Shown here one piece after another: positions 56,586 to 64,000 of a stretch of 64,000 nucleotides of DNA (positions are counted from its first letter, which is position 1; the number at the start of each line of letters is the position of its first letter). The notes beneath the pieces were generated by a model. That model was not told where the DNA came from. It did no database searches and saw only the letters and a program-made list of their open reading frames with translations. Both the position numbers and the translations under genes were made by a program. The stretch covers positions 1 through 64,000 of the forward strand of contig NZ_BONQ01000015.1 of assembly GCF_016862795.1 (NCBI RefSeq). The letters are read 5' to 3'. Origin of the DNA: Dactylosporangium siamense (GTDB lineage Bacteria > Actinomycetota > Actinomycetes > Mycobacteriales > Micromonosporaceae).

Positions 56586-58755
56586 GCCCGAGTTCGTCGT
56601 CCACCTCTTCGCCCCCACCGACGGGCCGGACGCCGGCGCGGCGCTGGCGGGTGTGCGCGCGCTGTGGGAGAACTGCCGCGCCCAGCTCGGCATGACCCAG
56701 CCGATCGTGGAGGTCCAGCTGCGCGCCGACCTGCCCGCCGACCTCACGGAGGGGCCCGACGGTGCCGTCGCCGGCCGGCAGGACCCGACCGTGCAGTTCC
56801 AGGCGATCGCCCGCCGCGAGCACGACGTCCTCAACGTCTCCTTCGCCATCGCGGCGCCCGACGCCGTGCCGCGTTCCCGGACCCGGCTGGGCTCGGCGCT
56901 GCCGCCCGGCTGGCACGAGTTCCACCGCTGGTGGCGCACGCTCGGCGCGGGCACGGGGCTGCTCGGCGGTGCCGTCGTGCTGCTCGCCAAGAGCGAGGAC
57001 CCGGCGGGGGTCGACCTCCGCACGGCGGTGCCCGCCCAGGAGGACGACGGGGACGGCTGGTGGGAGGCGGGTTTCGCGCTGCACGGCTTCGCCGGCTGGG
57101 AGACGACGCCGGCCGGCACGCACGGCACCCGGCGCCTGGTGCTGCTGGCCGGGCTGGACGAGGACGCGGAGCTCAGCCGGTTCGCGTGGAGCGACGGCGG
57201 CACCGCCCTGCCGCCGCTGGGCCGCTACCTCATGCACGCGGCGAAGCTGCGCTACCAGGCCCGGGTGCTCGGCGACGGCGGGCAGCTGGCCCGGCTCCGG
57301 CGGCGGGTCACCGGCCGCCTCGACGAGCTGACCGCCCGGCTGCGCGAGCCCGGTGGGCCGGGCCGGGCCGCGGCCGCCGACCTCGCCGGCGACCGGGCCG
57401 ACCTGGCCGCCACCCTGCAGTCCCTGCGGGTGATGCGGCGCACCGTGGACATCGCGCGGGGCAACATGGCCGGGATCCTCGACGGGCCGCTGCCGGCCGA
57501 CGCCCCGCTCGGCGACTGGCTGGCCCAGCAGCTCGTGGACGACACCGACCTGCTCGAGGCGGCCTGGGAACGCGCGGAGCGGGTCGCGGCCATGCTCGGC
57601 GCGGCGGGCCCGGCGCCCGAGCCGCAGCCCGCGCCGGCGGCGGATCCGGCGCCGTCCCCGCCGCCTCCGGCGGAGGTCGAGCACCGCGTCGGTTTCGACG
57701 TCGACGTCGTCAACTACAGCGGCCGCTCGACGCCGCGGCAGTTCGAGGTGCAGCGCAGGGTCGGCGGCATGATCGAGCGGATCCTCGCCCGCGTCGGCGT
57801 GCCCGTGCACGAGACCGACCGGCAACCGGCCGGCGACGGCATGATGGTCGTGCTGCCCGCGAGCGTGCCGGCCGACGTGGCGCTCCCGGCGCTCCTGCAC
57901 GGCTGGCGGGCGCAGGTGGTGGCGGACAACGCCGAGCACCCGCACGACCGGATCCGGCTGCGGCTGTCCGTGGGCTCCGGGCCGTTCACCCGGTCCGCGA
58001 TCGGGTTCAGCGGCCAGGCGATCATCGAGGTCGGCCGGCTGCTCGACTGCCAGGCGCTGCGGCAGGCGGTGCTCGACCACCCGGACGCGGACCTGGTCGC
58101 GATCGTCGCCGACCGCACCTACCGGGACGTGGTCGGCGAGGGGTACCCGGGACTGCGGCCCGAGGCGTTCGAACCGGCCGAGATCACGATCAAGACGTAC
58201 CAGGGCCGGGCCTGGCTGTGGACCGGCGGCGCCCCGGCCGGACCGCCCCGGCCGGACCGGCACCCGGTCGCCGCGAGCCGCGACGTGTTCGTCATCCACG
58301 GTCCGGGACCGCAGCCGCGCAAGGACATGTTCGAGCTGCTGCGCGCGCTCGACCTGCGCCCGCTCGGCTGGGAGGACATGGTGACCCGGACCGGCCGGCC
58401 GGCCCCCCGGCACGACGAGATCCTCGCGACGGCCTTCGCGGCCGGGCCGGGCGTGCTCGTCGTCATGGCCCCCGGCGAAGAGGCGGACGTGCTGATCCGG
58501 GCCGGCCGGGCGCTGGCGCTCAAACCGGACCACACGATCCCCGTCCAGGTCGGCGCGGTCGCCGCCACCGAACTGGACCGGCGGCAGCCCGTCCGGCTCA
58601 CCCGCGACACGGCCGACGCCAGCGTCGTCTTCCAGCACGAGGTCGCCCAGCGGCTGCGGGCCGTCGGCTATCCGGTCGACACCAGCGGCGCCGACTGGTC
58701 CGACGCGGAGCGGTTCCGCGGGCTGCTGCGGCACCCACCCGACCCTCGGCGGTGA
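56563..58755 (+). CDS. CATRA-type conflict-system protein with cyclase-like and TIR-like domains
   Basis: 730 aa. Residues 1-345 resemble CATRA proteins (EFVVHLFAPTDGPDAGAALAGVRALWENCRAQLGMT; LGRYLMHAAKLRYQARVL). A Pro/Ala linker (346-372) follows. Residues 375-560 resemble a class III nucleotide cyclase: FDVDVVNYS (D381) and AGDGMMVVLP (D425), the two metal aspartates. Residues 573-705 resemble the nucleotide-binding TIR-like domain (DVFVIHGPG; ILATAFAAGPGVLVVMAP), but the Glu expected in the NVLFEAG motif is R646 (DVLIRAG). GTG at 56563 follows GGAGGA. Role in self-defence or signalling is inferred. Confidence 0.65.
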   Translation: MTAAGLVEPEFVVHLFAPTDGPDAGAALAGVRALWENCRAQLGMTQPIVEVQLRADLPADLTEGPDGAVAGRQDPTVQFQAIARREHDVLNVSFAIAAPDAVPRSRTRLGSALPPGWHEFHRWWRTLGAGTGLLGGAVVLLAKSEDPAGVDLRTAVPAQEDDGDGWWEAGFALHGFAGWETTPAGTHGTRRLVLLAGLDEDAELSRFAWSDGGTALPPLGRYLMHAAKLRYQARVLGDGGQLARLRRRVTGRLDELTARLREPGGPGRAAAADLAGDRADLAATLQSLRVMRRTVDIARGNMAGILDGPLPADAPLGDWLAQQLVDDTDLLEAAWERAERVAAMLGAAGPAPEPQPAPAADPAPSPPPPAEVEHRVGFDVDVVNYSGRSTPRQFEVQRRVGGMIERILARVGVPVHETDRQPAGDGMMVVLPASVPADVALPALLHGWRAQVVADNAEHPHDRIRLRLSVGSGPFTRSAIGFSGQAIIEVGRLLDCQALRQAVLDHPDADLVAIVADRTYRDVVGEGYPGLRPEAFEPAEITIKTYQGRAWLWTGGAPAGPPRPDRHPVAASRDVFVIHGPGPQPRKDMFELLRALDLRPLGWEDMVTRTGRPAPRHDEILATAFAAGPGVLVVMAPGEEADVLIRAGRALALKPDHTIPVQVGAVAATELDRRQPVRLTRDTADASVVFQHEVAQRLRAVGYPVDTSGADWSDAERFRGLLRHPPDPRR

Positions 58756-58953
58756 CGCGACCGGCGCGGTCCGCCGAGGGGTGTCCGGGCCGACTCGGCA
58801 CGTCCGGCCGATGCAGTCCGGCTAGACAGTTGCGACGCTCGATGCAGGTCAAGCCGCGGAGGGTCGCGTCGCCGCCGGTCAGCTGCGGCTTGTCCGCCGG
58901 GACCGCATCTCGGGCGCCGCTGGTGCTCAGGGCGTTCCACCAGAAGGGGGGCC

Positions 58954-58981
58954 GGTGGCGGCGCAGGAATGCGCCGCCACC
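58954..58981. terminator. strong hairpin between convergent genes
   Basis: GGTGGCGGCGCA and TGCGCCGCCACC form a perfect 12-bp stem with a GGAA loop. It lies in the 274-bp gap between convergent genes ending at 58755 and 59030; the rest of the gap shows no gene. Confidence 0.75.
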
Positions 58982-59029
58982 TGTGTGTCCGCTCGGCAAT
59001 GGCGTGAACGCGCGATACCGGCTGTCGCC

Positions 59030-59647
59030 CTATCGCGCCGTCACGGCGTCGCGGATGAGGTCCGTGAGGTGGCTGGCGACCCGGGAGGCGACCACGTTGC
59101 CCTCGTGCACCACCATCAGGTCCTCCACCACGCACGCGGGCGGGGTGTGGTCCAGGGTCGCGGCCAGCTTGGGGTTGCGGGCCACCCAGGTCAGCAGCTC
59201 GCGCACGATCGCGTCCTCGGCGGCCTGGGCCGTGGCGGGTGCGGTCTCGGCGAACCTGCGCAGCACCCGCTCCCGGTGCTGCCAGAACGACCACACCTTG
59301 GCCTCGTCGAGCAGCTGGGACACGGCGTCCTTGCGCTGGTAGCGCAGCGCGAGCTGGATGGAGTGGCTGCGGCCGTCCTTGATGAGGGCGCCGATCATGC
59401 GGTGCCGGGCGTGGGCGCCGGTCACCTCGTAGAAGGTGCTGCGGCAGCCGCGGGGCTCGGCGGCGTCGACGATGCTGCGCCAGCTCAGGGGCTCACCGGG
59501 CCGGTGCTCCACGAGCCGGGCCACCGAGCGGAAGTAGACGCTCTTGGTGTGCCAGTGGTTGCGCTTGATCGAGGGGTTGTCGGCGAGGCCGTGAAACCAG
59601 CGGCCGACGACGGTGTTGCCCAGTTCTGCGGTGAATGCTCGTGACAT
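59030..59647 (-). CDS. HTH-like (TetR-type fold?) regulatory protein of unknown family
   Basis: 205 aa. LSWRSIVDAAEPRGCRSTFYEVTGAHA resembles the TetR helix-turn-helix, although the rest does not match a family I know. KDAVSQLLDEAKVWSFWQHRERVLRRFAE is probably a helical effector region. CAGGAG precedes the ATG at 59647. A GGCATCACGT-type repeat (59702-59721) lies 55 bp upstream. It follows the FAD monooxygenase on the same strand by 66 bp. Confidence 0.6.
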   Translation of the reverse strand: MSRAFTAELGNTVVGRWFHGLADNPSIKRNHWHTKSVYFRSVARLVEHRPGEPLSWRSIVDAAEPRGCRSTFYEVTGAHARHRMIGALIKDGRSHSIQLALRYQRKDAVSQLLDEAKVWSFWQHRERVLRRFAETAPATAQAAEDAIVRELLTWVARNPKLAATLDHTPPACVVEDLMVVHEGNVVASRVASHLTDLIRDAVTAR

Positions 59648-59701
59648 CGCTCGACTCCTGCCGTTCGTCAAGGGCGAGCGTTCCCGCCGGGGGGTGTGCG
59701 G

Positions 59702-59721
59702 GGCATCACGTGTTCACGTGG
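59702..59721 (-). promoter_or_regulatory. GGCATCACGT-type repeat, copy 1
   Basis: GGCATCACGTGTTCACGTGG overlaps the 3' end of the FAD monooxygenase and is 55 bp upstream of the HTH-like gene. It matches copy 2 (61383-61402) at 17 of 20 bases. On the gene strand it contains CGTGA-N3-CGTGA. Confidence 0.5.
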
Positions 59722-61312
59722 TCTTGTGGCCGCTGACCAGATCCAGCACGTCGTGCCAGCGCTCGGGTGCGACGTCGTCACGCCAGGCGATGCACTGGTC
59801 GGGGCGCAGCAGGACCAGCCGGCGGTCCCAGCAGGCGCGGACGGACGCGTCGGTGAGCGGCAGGTGCAGCATCGGGATGCCGCGGCTGCGGGCCGCCGTC
59901 ACGAGGTCCCGGCCGGCGGCGTCGTCGGTCAGGTCGACCAGGGTGAACTGCTTGCCGAAGCAGTCGAAGAGCTGGCTGCCGTCGGTGAGCCGCACCGCCG
60001 GCGCCCGGCCGCCCGGCCAGGTGCTCGGGGTGATCGTCGGGCCGTGCAGGTTCGACGGGCCGCTCCGCTCGTGCCAGATGACCGACGAGGACGTGTACCG
60101 GCCACCGAACCGGAAGCCGAGGCCGTCGAGGAGCCGCGTCTCCTGCTGCAGGATCCCGGCCAGGAACTCCCGCGGCGCGCCGGCGTCCACGAGCCGGCTG
60201 AACCGGCGCAGCGTCTCCAGCTGCCGGGCCAGCAGTTCCCGGTCCATGAGGGCGCGCGGCCGGCGCTCCAGCTCGTAGCTGTCCAGCAGCAGGCTGCCGG
60301 CCCAGCCGTTCAGGGTGGCGGCGAGTTTCCAGCCCAGGTCGACCGCGTCGCCGATGCCGGTGGCGACGGTGTTGCCGATCGGATGGAACCGGTGGGCCGC
60401 CTCGCCGAGCAGGAACACCGAGCCGCGGCGGTAGGTCTCGGCCACCGCGAGGGCGTCGTCCCATTGGGTCACCCCGAGCAGCTCGGAGGTGCCCAGGCAC
60501 CCGCCGATCCTGCGGTGCAGCAGCGCGATCGGGTCGGCGGTCACCGGTTCGTCGGGTGTCATCCGGAAGTGCCCGACCCAGGTGTCGCGCTCCTCCCGCG
60601 ACACCAGCGCGACGCCGCCGACGATGACGGTCGACAGGCCGGGACCGTGCGACCAGAGACTCAGGTCCCGGTTGCGGAAGGACACCGAGCAGTACTGCGC
60701 GGGCGGCTGCAGCTCGTCCATGGAGACCTCGATGCAGCGCCGCACCGTGCTCTGCGCGCCGTCGCACCCCGCGATGTAGTCGGCCTTGATGACGCTGCCC
60801 GTGCCGGTGCGCACGTCCATGACGGTGGCCGACGTGCCCTCGCTGTCGACGCGCAGGTCGGTGAAGGTCCAGCCCTCACGGAGGTCGACGAGCTTCTCGT
60901 CGTGCAGGGCGTCGCGGAGGTGGCGGGCCAGGTGCGTCTCGGAGATCTGCTGGTGCTGCTCGACCGGCGCGCTGCCGTCGTTGACGGTCGCGTAGCGGCC
61001 GCGGAGCTGGTTGATGGACGGGTACTGCGCCACGAGCACCGGCGGCTGGTCGAGTCCCTGGCTCCACACGACGTTGGTGGCCGAGTCGGGGTCGACCCCG
61101 TTCCTGCGGATCTTCGTGGCGAGGCCGAGCCGGCGTAACAGCTCCATGCTGCGGCCGTCGAGGAACCCTACGTCAGGGCGTCGTGGCAGGCCGGTGCCGC
61201 GTTCCACGACGATGCTCGCCACGCCGTGGTGCGCCAGTTCGAGCGCGAGGATCGCGCCGACCGTGCCCGCGCCCACCACCAGCACCGGTGTCCGCAGCGT
61301 TGAGGTGGTCAT
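59714..61312 (-). CDS. class A FAD-dependent aromatic monooxygenase (RdmE/PgaE-like)
   Basis: 532 aa. VLVVGAGTVGAILALELAHHG (dinucleotide motif), CDGAQSTVRR (DG motif) and LGEAAHRFHPIGNTVATGIGDAVDLGWKLAATLNG are all present, with a C-terminal thioredoxin-like domain. The layout resembles polyketide hydroxylases of aromatic antibiotic pathways. GGGGGAA precedes the ATG at 61312. Copy 2 of the GGCATCACGT repeat lies 71 bp upstream. With a LAL regulator beside it, it may belong to a biosynthetic locus that continues beyond the window. Confidence 0.85.
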   Translation of the reverse strand: MTTSTLRTPVLVVGAGTVGAILALELAHHGVASIVVERGTGLPRRPDVGFLDGRSMELLRRLGLATKIRRNGVDPDSATNVVWSQGLDQPPVLVAQYPSINQLRGRYATVNDGSAPVEQHQQISETHLARHLRDALHDEKLVDLREGWTFTDLRVDSEGTSATVMDVRTGTGSVIKADYIAGCDGAQSTVRRCIEVSMDELQPPAQYCSVSFRNRDLSLWSHGPGLSTVIVGGVALVSREERDTWVGHFRMTPDEPVTADPIALLHRRIGGCLGTSELLGVTQWDDALAVAETYRRGSVFLLGEAAHRFHPIGNTVATGIGDAVDLGWKLAATLNGWAGSLLLDSYELERRPRALMDRELLARQLETLRRFSRLVDAGAPREFLAGILQQETRLLDGLGFRFGGRYTSSSVIWHERSGPSNLHGPTITPSTWPGGRAPAVRLTDGSQLFDCFGKQFTLVDLTDDAAGRDLVTAARSRGIPMLHLPLTDASVRACWDRRLVLLRPDQCIAWRDDVAPERWHDVLDLVSGHKTT

Positions 61313-61382
61313 CCGGCTTCCCCCTGTCGTCAGCGCGCGTGACGCACGCATCACGCAATGCTGCGACGGGGGAGCGGGTTTC

Positions 61383-61402
61383 GGCATCACGTACTCACGC
61401 GG
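61383..61402 (-). promoter_or_regulatory. GGCATCACGT-type repeat, copy 2
   Basis: GGCATCACGTACTCACGCGG, 71 bp upstream of the FAD monooxygenase start and just after the LAL-regulator stop. See copy 1 at 59702. Confidence 0.5.
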
Positions 61403-61425
61403 TACCGGCCGCCGGTGTCACGGCC

Positions 61426-64000
61426 TCAGGGTGTCGGCTGCCGCTCGGCGACGAGGCGGGCGAGGTCGACCCGGCTCGCGATGCCGAGCTTGCTGAAGAT
61501 CTTGCGCAGGTGACTGTCGACCGTGTGGATGGACACGAACAGGGCGTCCGCGACCTCACGGTTGCGCTTGCCCTTCGCCACGAGCAGCGCGACCTTGCGC
61601 TCGGCCTCGGTCAGCTGCCGCAGGCAGGCCGGGCCGGCGTCCACCGCCGGGGACGGAACCGGGCGCTGACCGAGGAGCGCCTCGAGCCGGGGCACGGCAC
61701 GGCGCGCGCCGGCCGCCGTGACGATCCCGAGGGCCTCGCCGGCGTACGCGCGGCCGGTCGTGACGTCGCCGGCGGCGACCGCGAGGTTCGCGGCGTCCTC
61801 CAGCGCCGCCGCCAGCCCCAGGACGCGGGGGGTGCGGCGGAACGCGTCGACGGCCCGCCGCAGGCGCTCCGGGTCCGCGCGGAACAGGCCGTCGGCGTGG
61901 GCCGCGGCGGCGGCGAGGGAGAGGACGGCCGGGTTGTGCTCGGCGAGCCGCCGCGCGCTGGCCACGACGACCGCGGCGCGGGCCCGGTCCTGCGCCCGCA
62001 GCGCGATGCGGACGAGCTCGGCCGCGGCGGCCGGGTCCTGCGTGATGAGCGCGGGCCGCTCGGGCATCGCGTCGTGGATGCCGGCCAGGGCGTCCATCGC
62101 GGCCTCGGGGCCCACGGTCTCGTCCAGCAGCACCGCCTCGGCCCACGCGACGTCCTCGGGCGCGGCGGTGATCCCGGTCGCGGTGAGGCGGCGCATGTGC
62201 GTGCGGTAGTCCGTCGCCTGGGCCGGATCGCCCCGCACGACACTGAGCCTGATCAGCGCCCCCAGCAGCGGGACGGCCAGCTGGTGGGTGGTCAGCCGCT
62301 CGGCGGCGGCGACGCCCGCGTCGGCCTCGGTGATCGCGTCGTCGATCTGCCCGCGCGCGGCGAGCAGCGCGGTCTGGTAGTAGTGCCACAGCGGCTCGGA
62401 CCAGGCCGTCCCGAGCCGCTCGGACTCCTCCCGGCCGCGCAGGTAGGTCCGCTCGGCGTCGTCGAACCGGTCGACGGCGGCCAGGGCGTTGCCCAGCCAG
62501 ATCCTCGGGTGCCGGTGGACCGCGGAGCCGCCGACCCGGTCCGCCGTCCGGGTCGCCTGGTGCGCGAACGCGAGGGACTCCTCGAGCCGCCCTTCGGCCT
62601 GCGCCACCAGGCTGCGGGCGGTGAGCCCGAAGACCGTCGCGCCGAACGCGCCGGAGATCTCGCCGGCGGTTGCCGCGCTGGCCCCGGAGCGGTCCGCCTC
62701 CCGGAGGTCGCCGACGTAGAAGAGGGCGTGCGCGCGGATCGCGAACAGTTTCGCGGTGAGCCCGTGGTCGATGCCGGTGATCTCCAGCGCCTGGTCGGCG
62801 TAGTCGACCGCGGTCGCGTTCTTCCCGGCGTGCTTGAACGCCTCGGCCAGGCCGAGCAGCAGCGTGCCCTCCGTGGCGGGGTCGAGGCCGGCCCGCAGCG
62901 CGGTCCGGCCCAGGTTGTGCGCCTGCTCGAGCCGGCCGGCCGAGGCGAGCAGCCGGACGGCGTCGGCGATCAGCGTGCCGCGCTCCGGGTCCTCCACGCC
63001 GATCAGGTCCAGGGCGTGGACGATCAGGTCCGCCGCGGTGCCGGGCGCCAGGCCGGACACCTCCCTCGCCGCCGTGTGCAGGATCGTCACCGCCTCGCGG
63101 GCACCCTCCCCGCCGCTCTTGAGCAGGTGCTCGGCCACCTCGACCGGCGGGCGCCGCTCCGCCCGGCTGATCATGGCCGCCTCCCGGTGCAGGAGCGCGC
63201 GGACCGACTCGTTGAGCGTGCCGTAGACGGCCAGCCTGACCAGGTCGTGGGCGAAGCAGAGCGCGTCGTCGTCGTGGGTGAGCAGCCGGGCCGCCGTGGC
63301 CTCCTCCACCAGGGGCACCAGCTGGGCCGGTGGGCGGTCGAGCAGCCCGGCGACGGCGCTGATCCGGAACGGGCGGCCGAACACCGACCCCGTGCGCACC
63401 AGCCGCTGGGCGTCCTCGGACAGCCCGTTGAGGATCTGCTCGACGATGGTGATGAAGCTCGACGGCAGCTCGTCGCCGGTCACGGTGGCGACGCCCCGGC
63501 TGAACACCATCTGGCCGTTCATGCGCAGCGCGGTCATGAGCTGTTCCACCTGCAGCGGCACCCCGCCGCACCCGCCCGCCAGGGCGAGCACCGTGTTGTC
63601 GACCTTGGCGGCGACCGCCTGCTCGCAGAGCCGGGCCACCGCGGGCTCGTCGATCGCCCGGATGGACAGCCGCTCGGCCCCGTTGCGCAGCAGCCACGAC
63701 AGCACCTGCTGCCCGGGGGTGTTGGTCGAGCCGGGCCGGTGCGCGAAGACCCACCGGACCGCGCTGGACGCGAGCGCCGGGACCAGCTCCCGGACGGCGA
63801 GCGCGCTGAGCTCGTCCATCCATTGGGCGTCGTCAATTGAAATGATCATGGGCCGGTGTGCCGCGAATTCCTCGAGCGCCTCGCGGAGCCGGTCCAGCGT
63901 GCGGTACTGACTTTCCTGTGTGTCAGTGAGCCAGGTGAATGTGTCGGTGGCCGGCTGGCAGTTTCGCAGCGCCGAGGCGAGCGTGACCAGCGGCGCGGCC
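61426..64000 (-). CDS. LuxR-family large ATP-binding (LAL) regulator, 5' end beyond window
   Basis: At least 858 residues are visible and the frame stays open to base 64000, so the start and Walker A lie outside. The Walker B region (MIISIDDAQWMDELS) is seen at the start of the visible part; LVRTGSVFGRPFRISAVAGLL and long TPR-like helical repeats follow. The C-terminal LuxR helix-turn-helix is LTEAERKVALLVAKGKRNREVADALFVSIHTVDSHLRKIFSKLG. Such proteins switch on secondary-metabolite or catabolic clusters. The two GGCATCACGT-type repeats nearby are candidate targets. Confidence 0.9.
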   Translation of the reverse strand, partial: AAPLVTLASALRNCQPATDTFTWLTDTQESQYRTLDRLREALEEFAAHRPMIISIDDAQWMDELSALAVRELVPALASSAVRWVFAHRPGSTNTPGQQVLSWLLRNGAERLSIRAIDEPAVARLCEQAVAAKVDNTVLALAGGCGGVPLQVEQLMTALRMNGQMVFSRGVATVTGDELPSSFITIVEQILNGLSEDAQRLVRTGSVFGRPFRISAVAGLLDRPPAQLVPLVEEATAARLLTHDDDALCFAHDLVRLAVYGTLNESVRALLHREAAMISRAERRPPVEVAEHLLKSGGEGAREAVTILHTAAREVSGLAPGTAADLIVHALDLIGVEDPERGTLIADAVRLLASAGRLEQAHNLGRTALRAGLDPATEGTLLLGLAEAFKHAGKNATAVDYADQALEITGIDHGLTAKLFAIRAHALFYVGDLREADRSGASAATAGEISGAFGATVFGLTARSLVAQAEGRLEESLAFAHQATRTADRVGGSAVHRHPRIWLGNALAAVDRFDDAERTYLRGREESERLGTAWSEPLWHYYQTALLAARGQIDDAITEADAGVAAAERLTTHQLAVPLLGALIRLSVVRGDPAQATDYRTHMRRLTATGITAAPEDVAWAEAVLLDETVGPEAAMDALAGIHDAMPERPALITQDPAAAAELVRIALRAQDRARAAVVVASARRLAEHNPAVLSLAAAAAHADGLFRADPERLRRAVDAFRRTPRVLGLAAALEDAANLAVAAGDVTTGRAYAGEALGIVTAAGARRAVPRLEALLGQRPVPSPAVDAGPACLRQLTEAERKVALLVAKGKRNREVADALFVSIHTVDSHLRKIFSKLGIASRVDLARLVAERQPTP

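Noticed and set aside
58767-58786. CGGTCCGCC start resembling the LysR-type dyad
   Set aside because: The second arm GGACCG is absent and it follows the CATRA gene rather than a promoter.
61183-63840. Long plus-strand open frame opposite the LAL regulator
   Set aside because: Composition is Arg/Gly/Asp-rich without motifs, while the minus strand encodes a clear LuxR protein.

Overview
The window is about 73-75% G+C, dense with short-spaced, often ATGA- or GTGA-overlapping genes, and uses GTG starts freely. It carries actinobacterial hallmarks: a LAxTG (sortase E-type) surface protein, PaaX and IclR regulators, many LLM flavin enzymes and a large LuxR (LAL) regulator. It looks like a chromosomal accessory region of a filamentous actinomycete (Micromonosporaceae or Pseudonocardiales are my guess, not proven). 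No tRNA, rRNA, CRISPR array or insertion sequence was recognised. No gene-free stretch exceeds 300 bases.

1-31 kb is a catabolic island for an unidentified ring compound. It has a ribose-type ABC importer (1504-5150), and divergent from it an oxidative operon (5332-11721): flavin reductase, two LLM monooxygenases, a 2-hydroxyacid dehydrogenase, a quinone-type MDR and two alpha/beta-hydrolase-fold proteins lacking the catalytic serine. A second operon (14355-19252) holds a metallo-beta-lactamase-fold protein, an aromatic FAD monooxygenase, a berberine-bridge-type oxidase and an NmrA-type protein. A third, on the minus strand (28686-23610), encodes a Rieske oxygenase, an M20-like protein without metal ligands, an MhpB/LigB extradiol dioxygenase, a C-C hydrolase and an IclR regulator, all translationally coupled. 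Acyl-CoA dehydrogenase, more hydrolases and an MFS carrier complete it. Two operator families tie the island together: CGTGACG-N2-CGTCACG (importer, oxidative operon, iclR) and CGGTCC-N7-GGACCG, a LysR-type T-N11-A dyad found at eight promoters.

31-36 kb holds a sortase-anchored fibril-like surface protein and small or membrane proteins of unknown role.

36-49 kb is a terpenoid gene cluster: a TetR/MFS efflux pair, then a single polypeptide that joins a class I terpene synthase to a cytochrome P450 (38070-40622), a prenyl diphosphate synthase, a second P450, an IclR regulator, and dedicated MEP-pathway genes ispG, dxs and an N-terminally extended ispH. A GGGG-N5-CCCC operator pair lies upstream of tetR/MFS and again at 49.3 kb, between an oxidoreductase gene and the next operon, so it brackets the cluster.

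49-56 kb is an oligopeptide-type ABC importer operon containing a DszA/NtaA-type LLM monooxygenase. 56-59 kb is a two-gene CATRA-type conflict system (small helical protein plus CATRA/cyclase-like/TIR-like protein). 59-64 kb (minus strand) has an HTH-like protein, a class A FAD monooxygenase and a LAL regulator that runs off the right edge, probably the start of another cluster.
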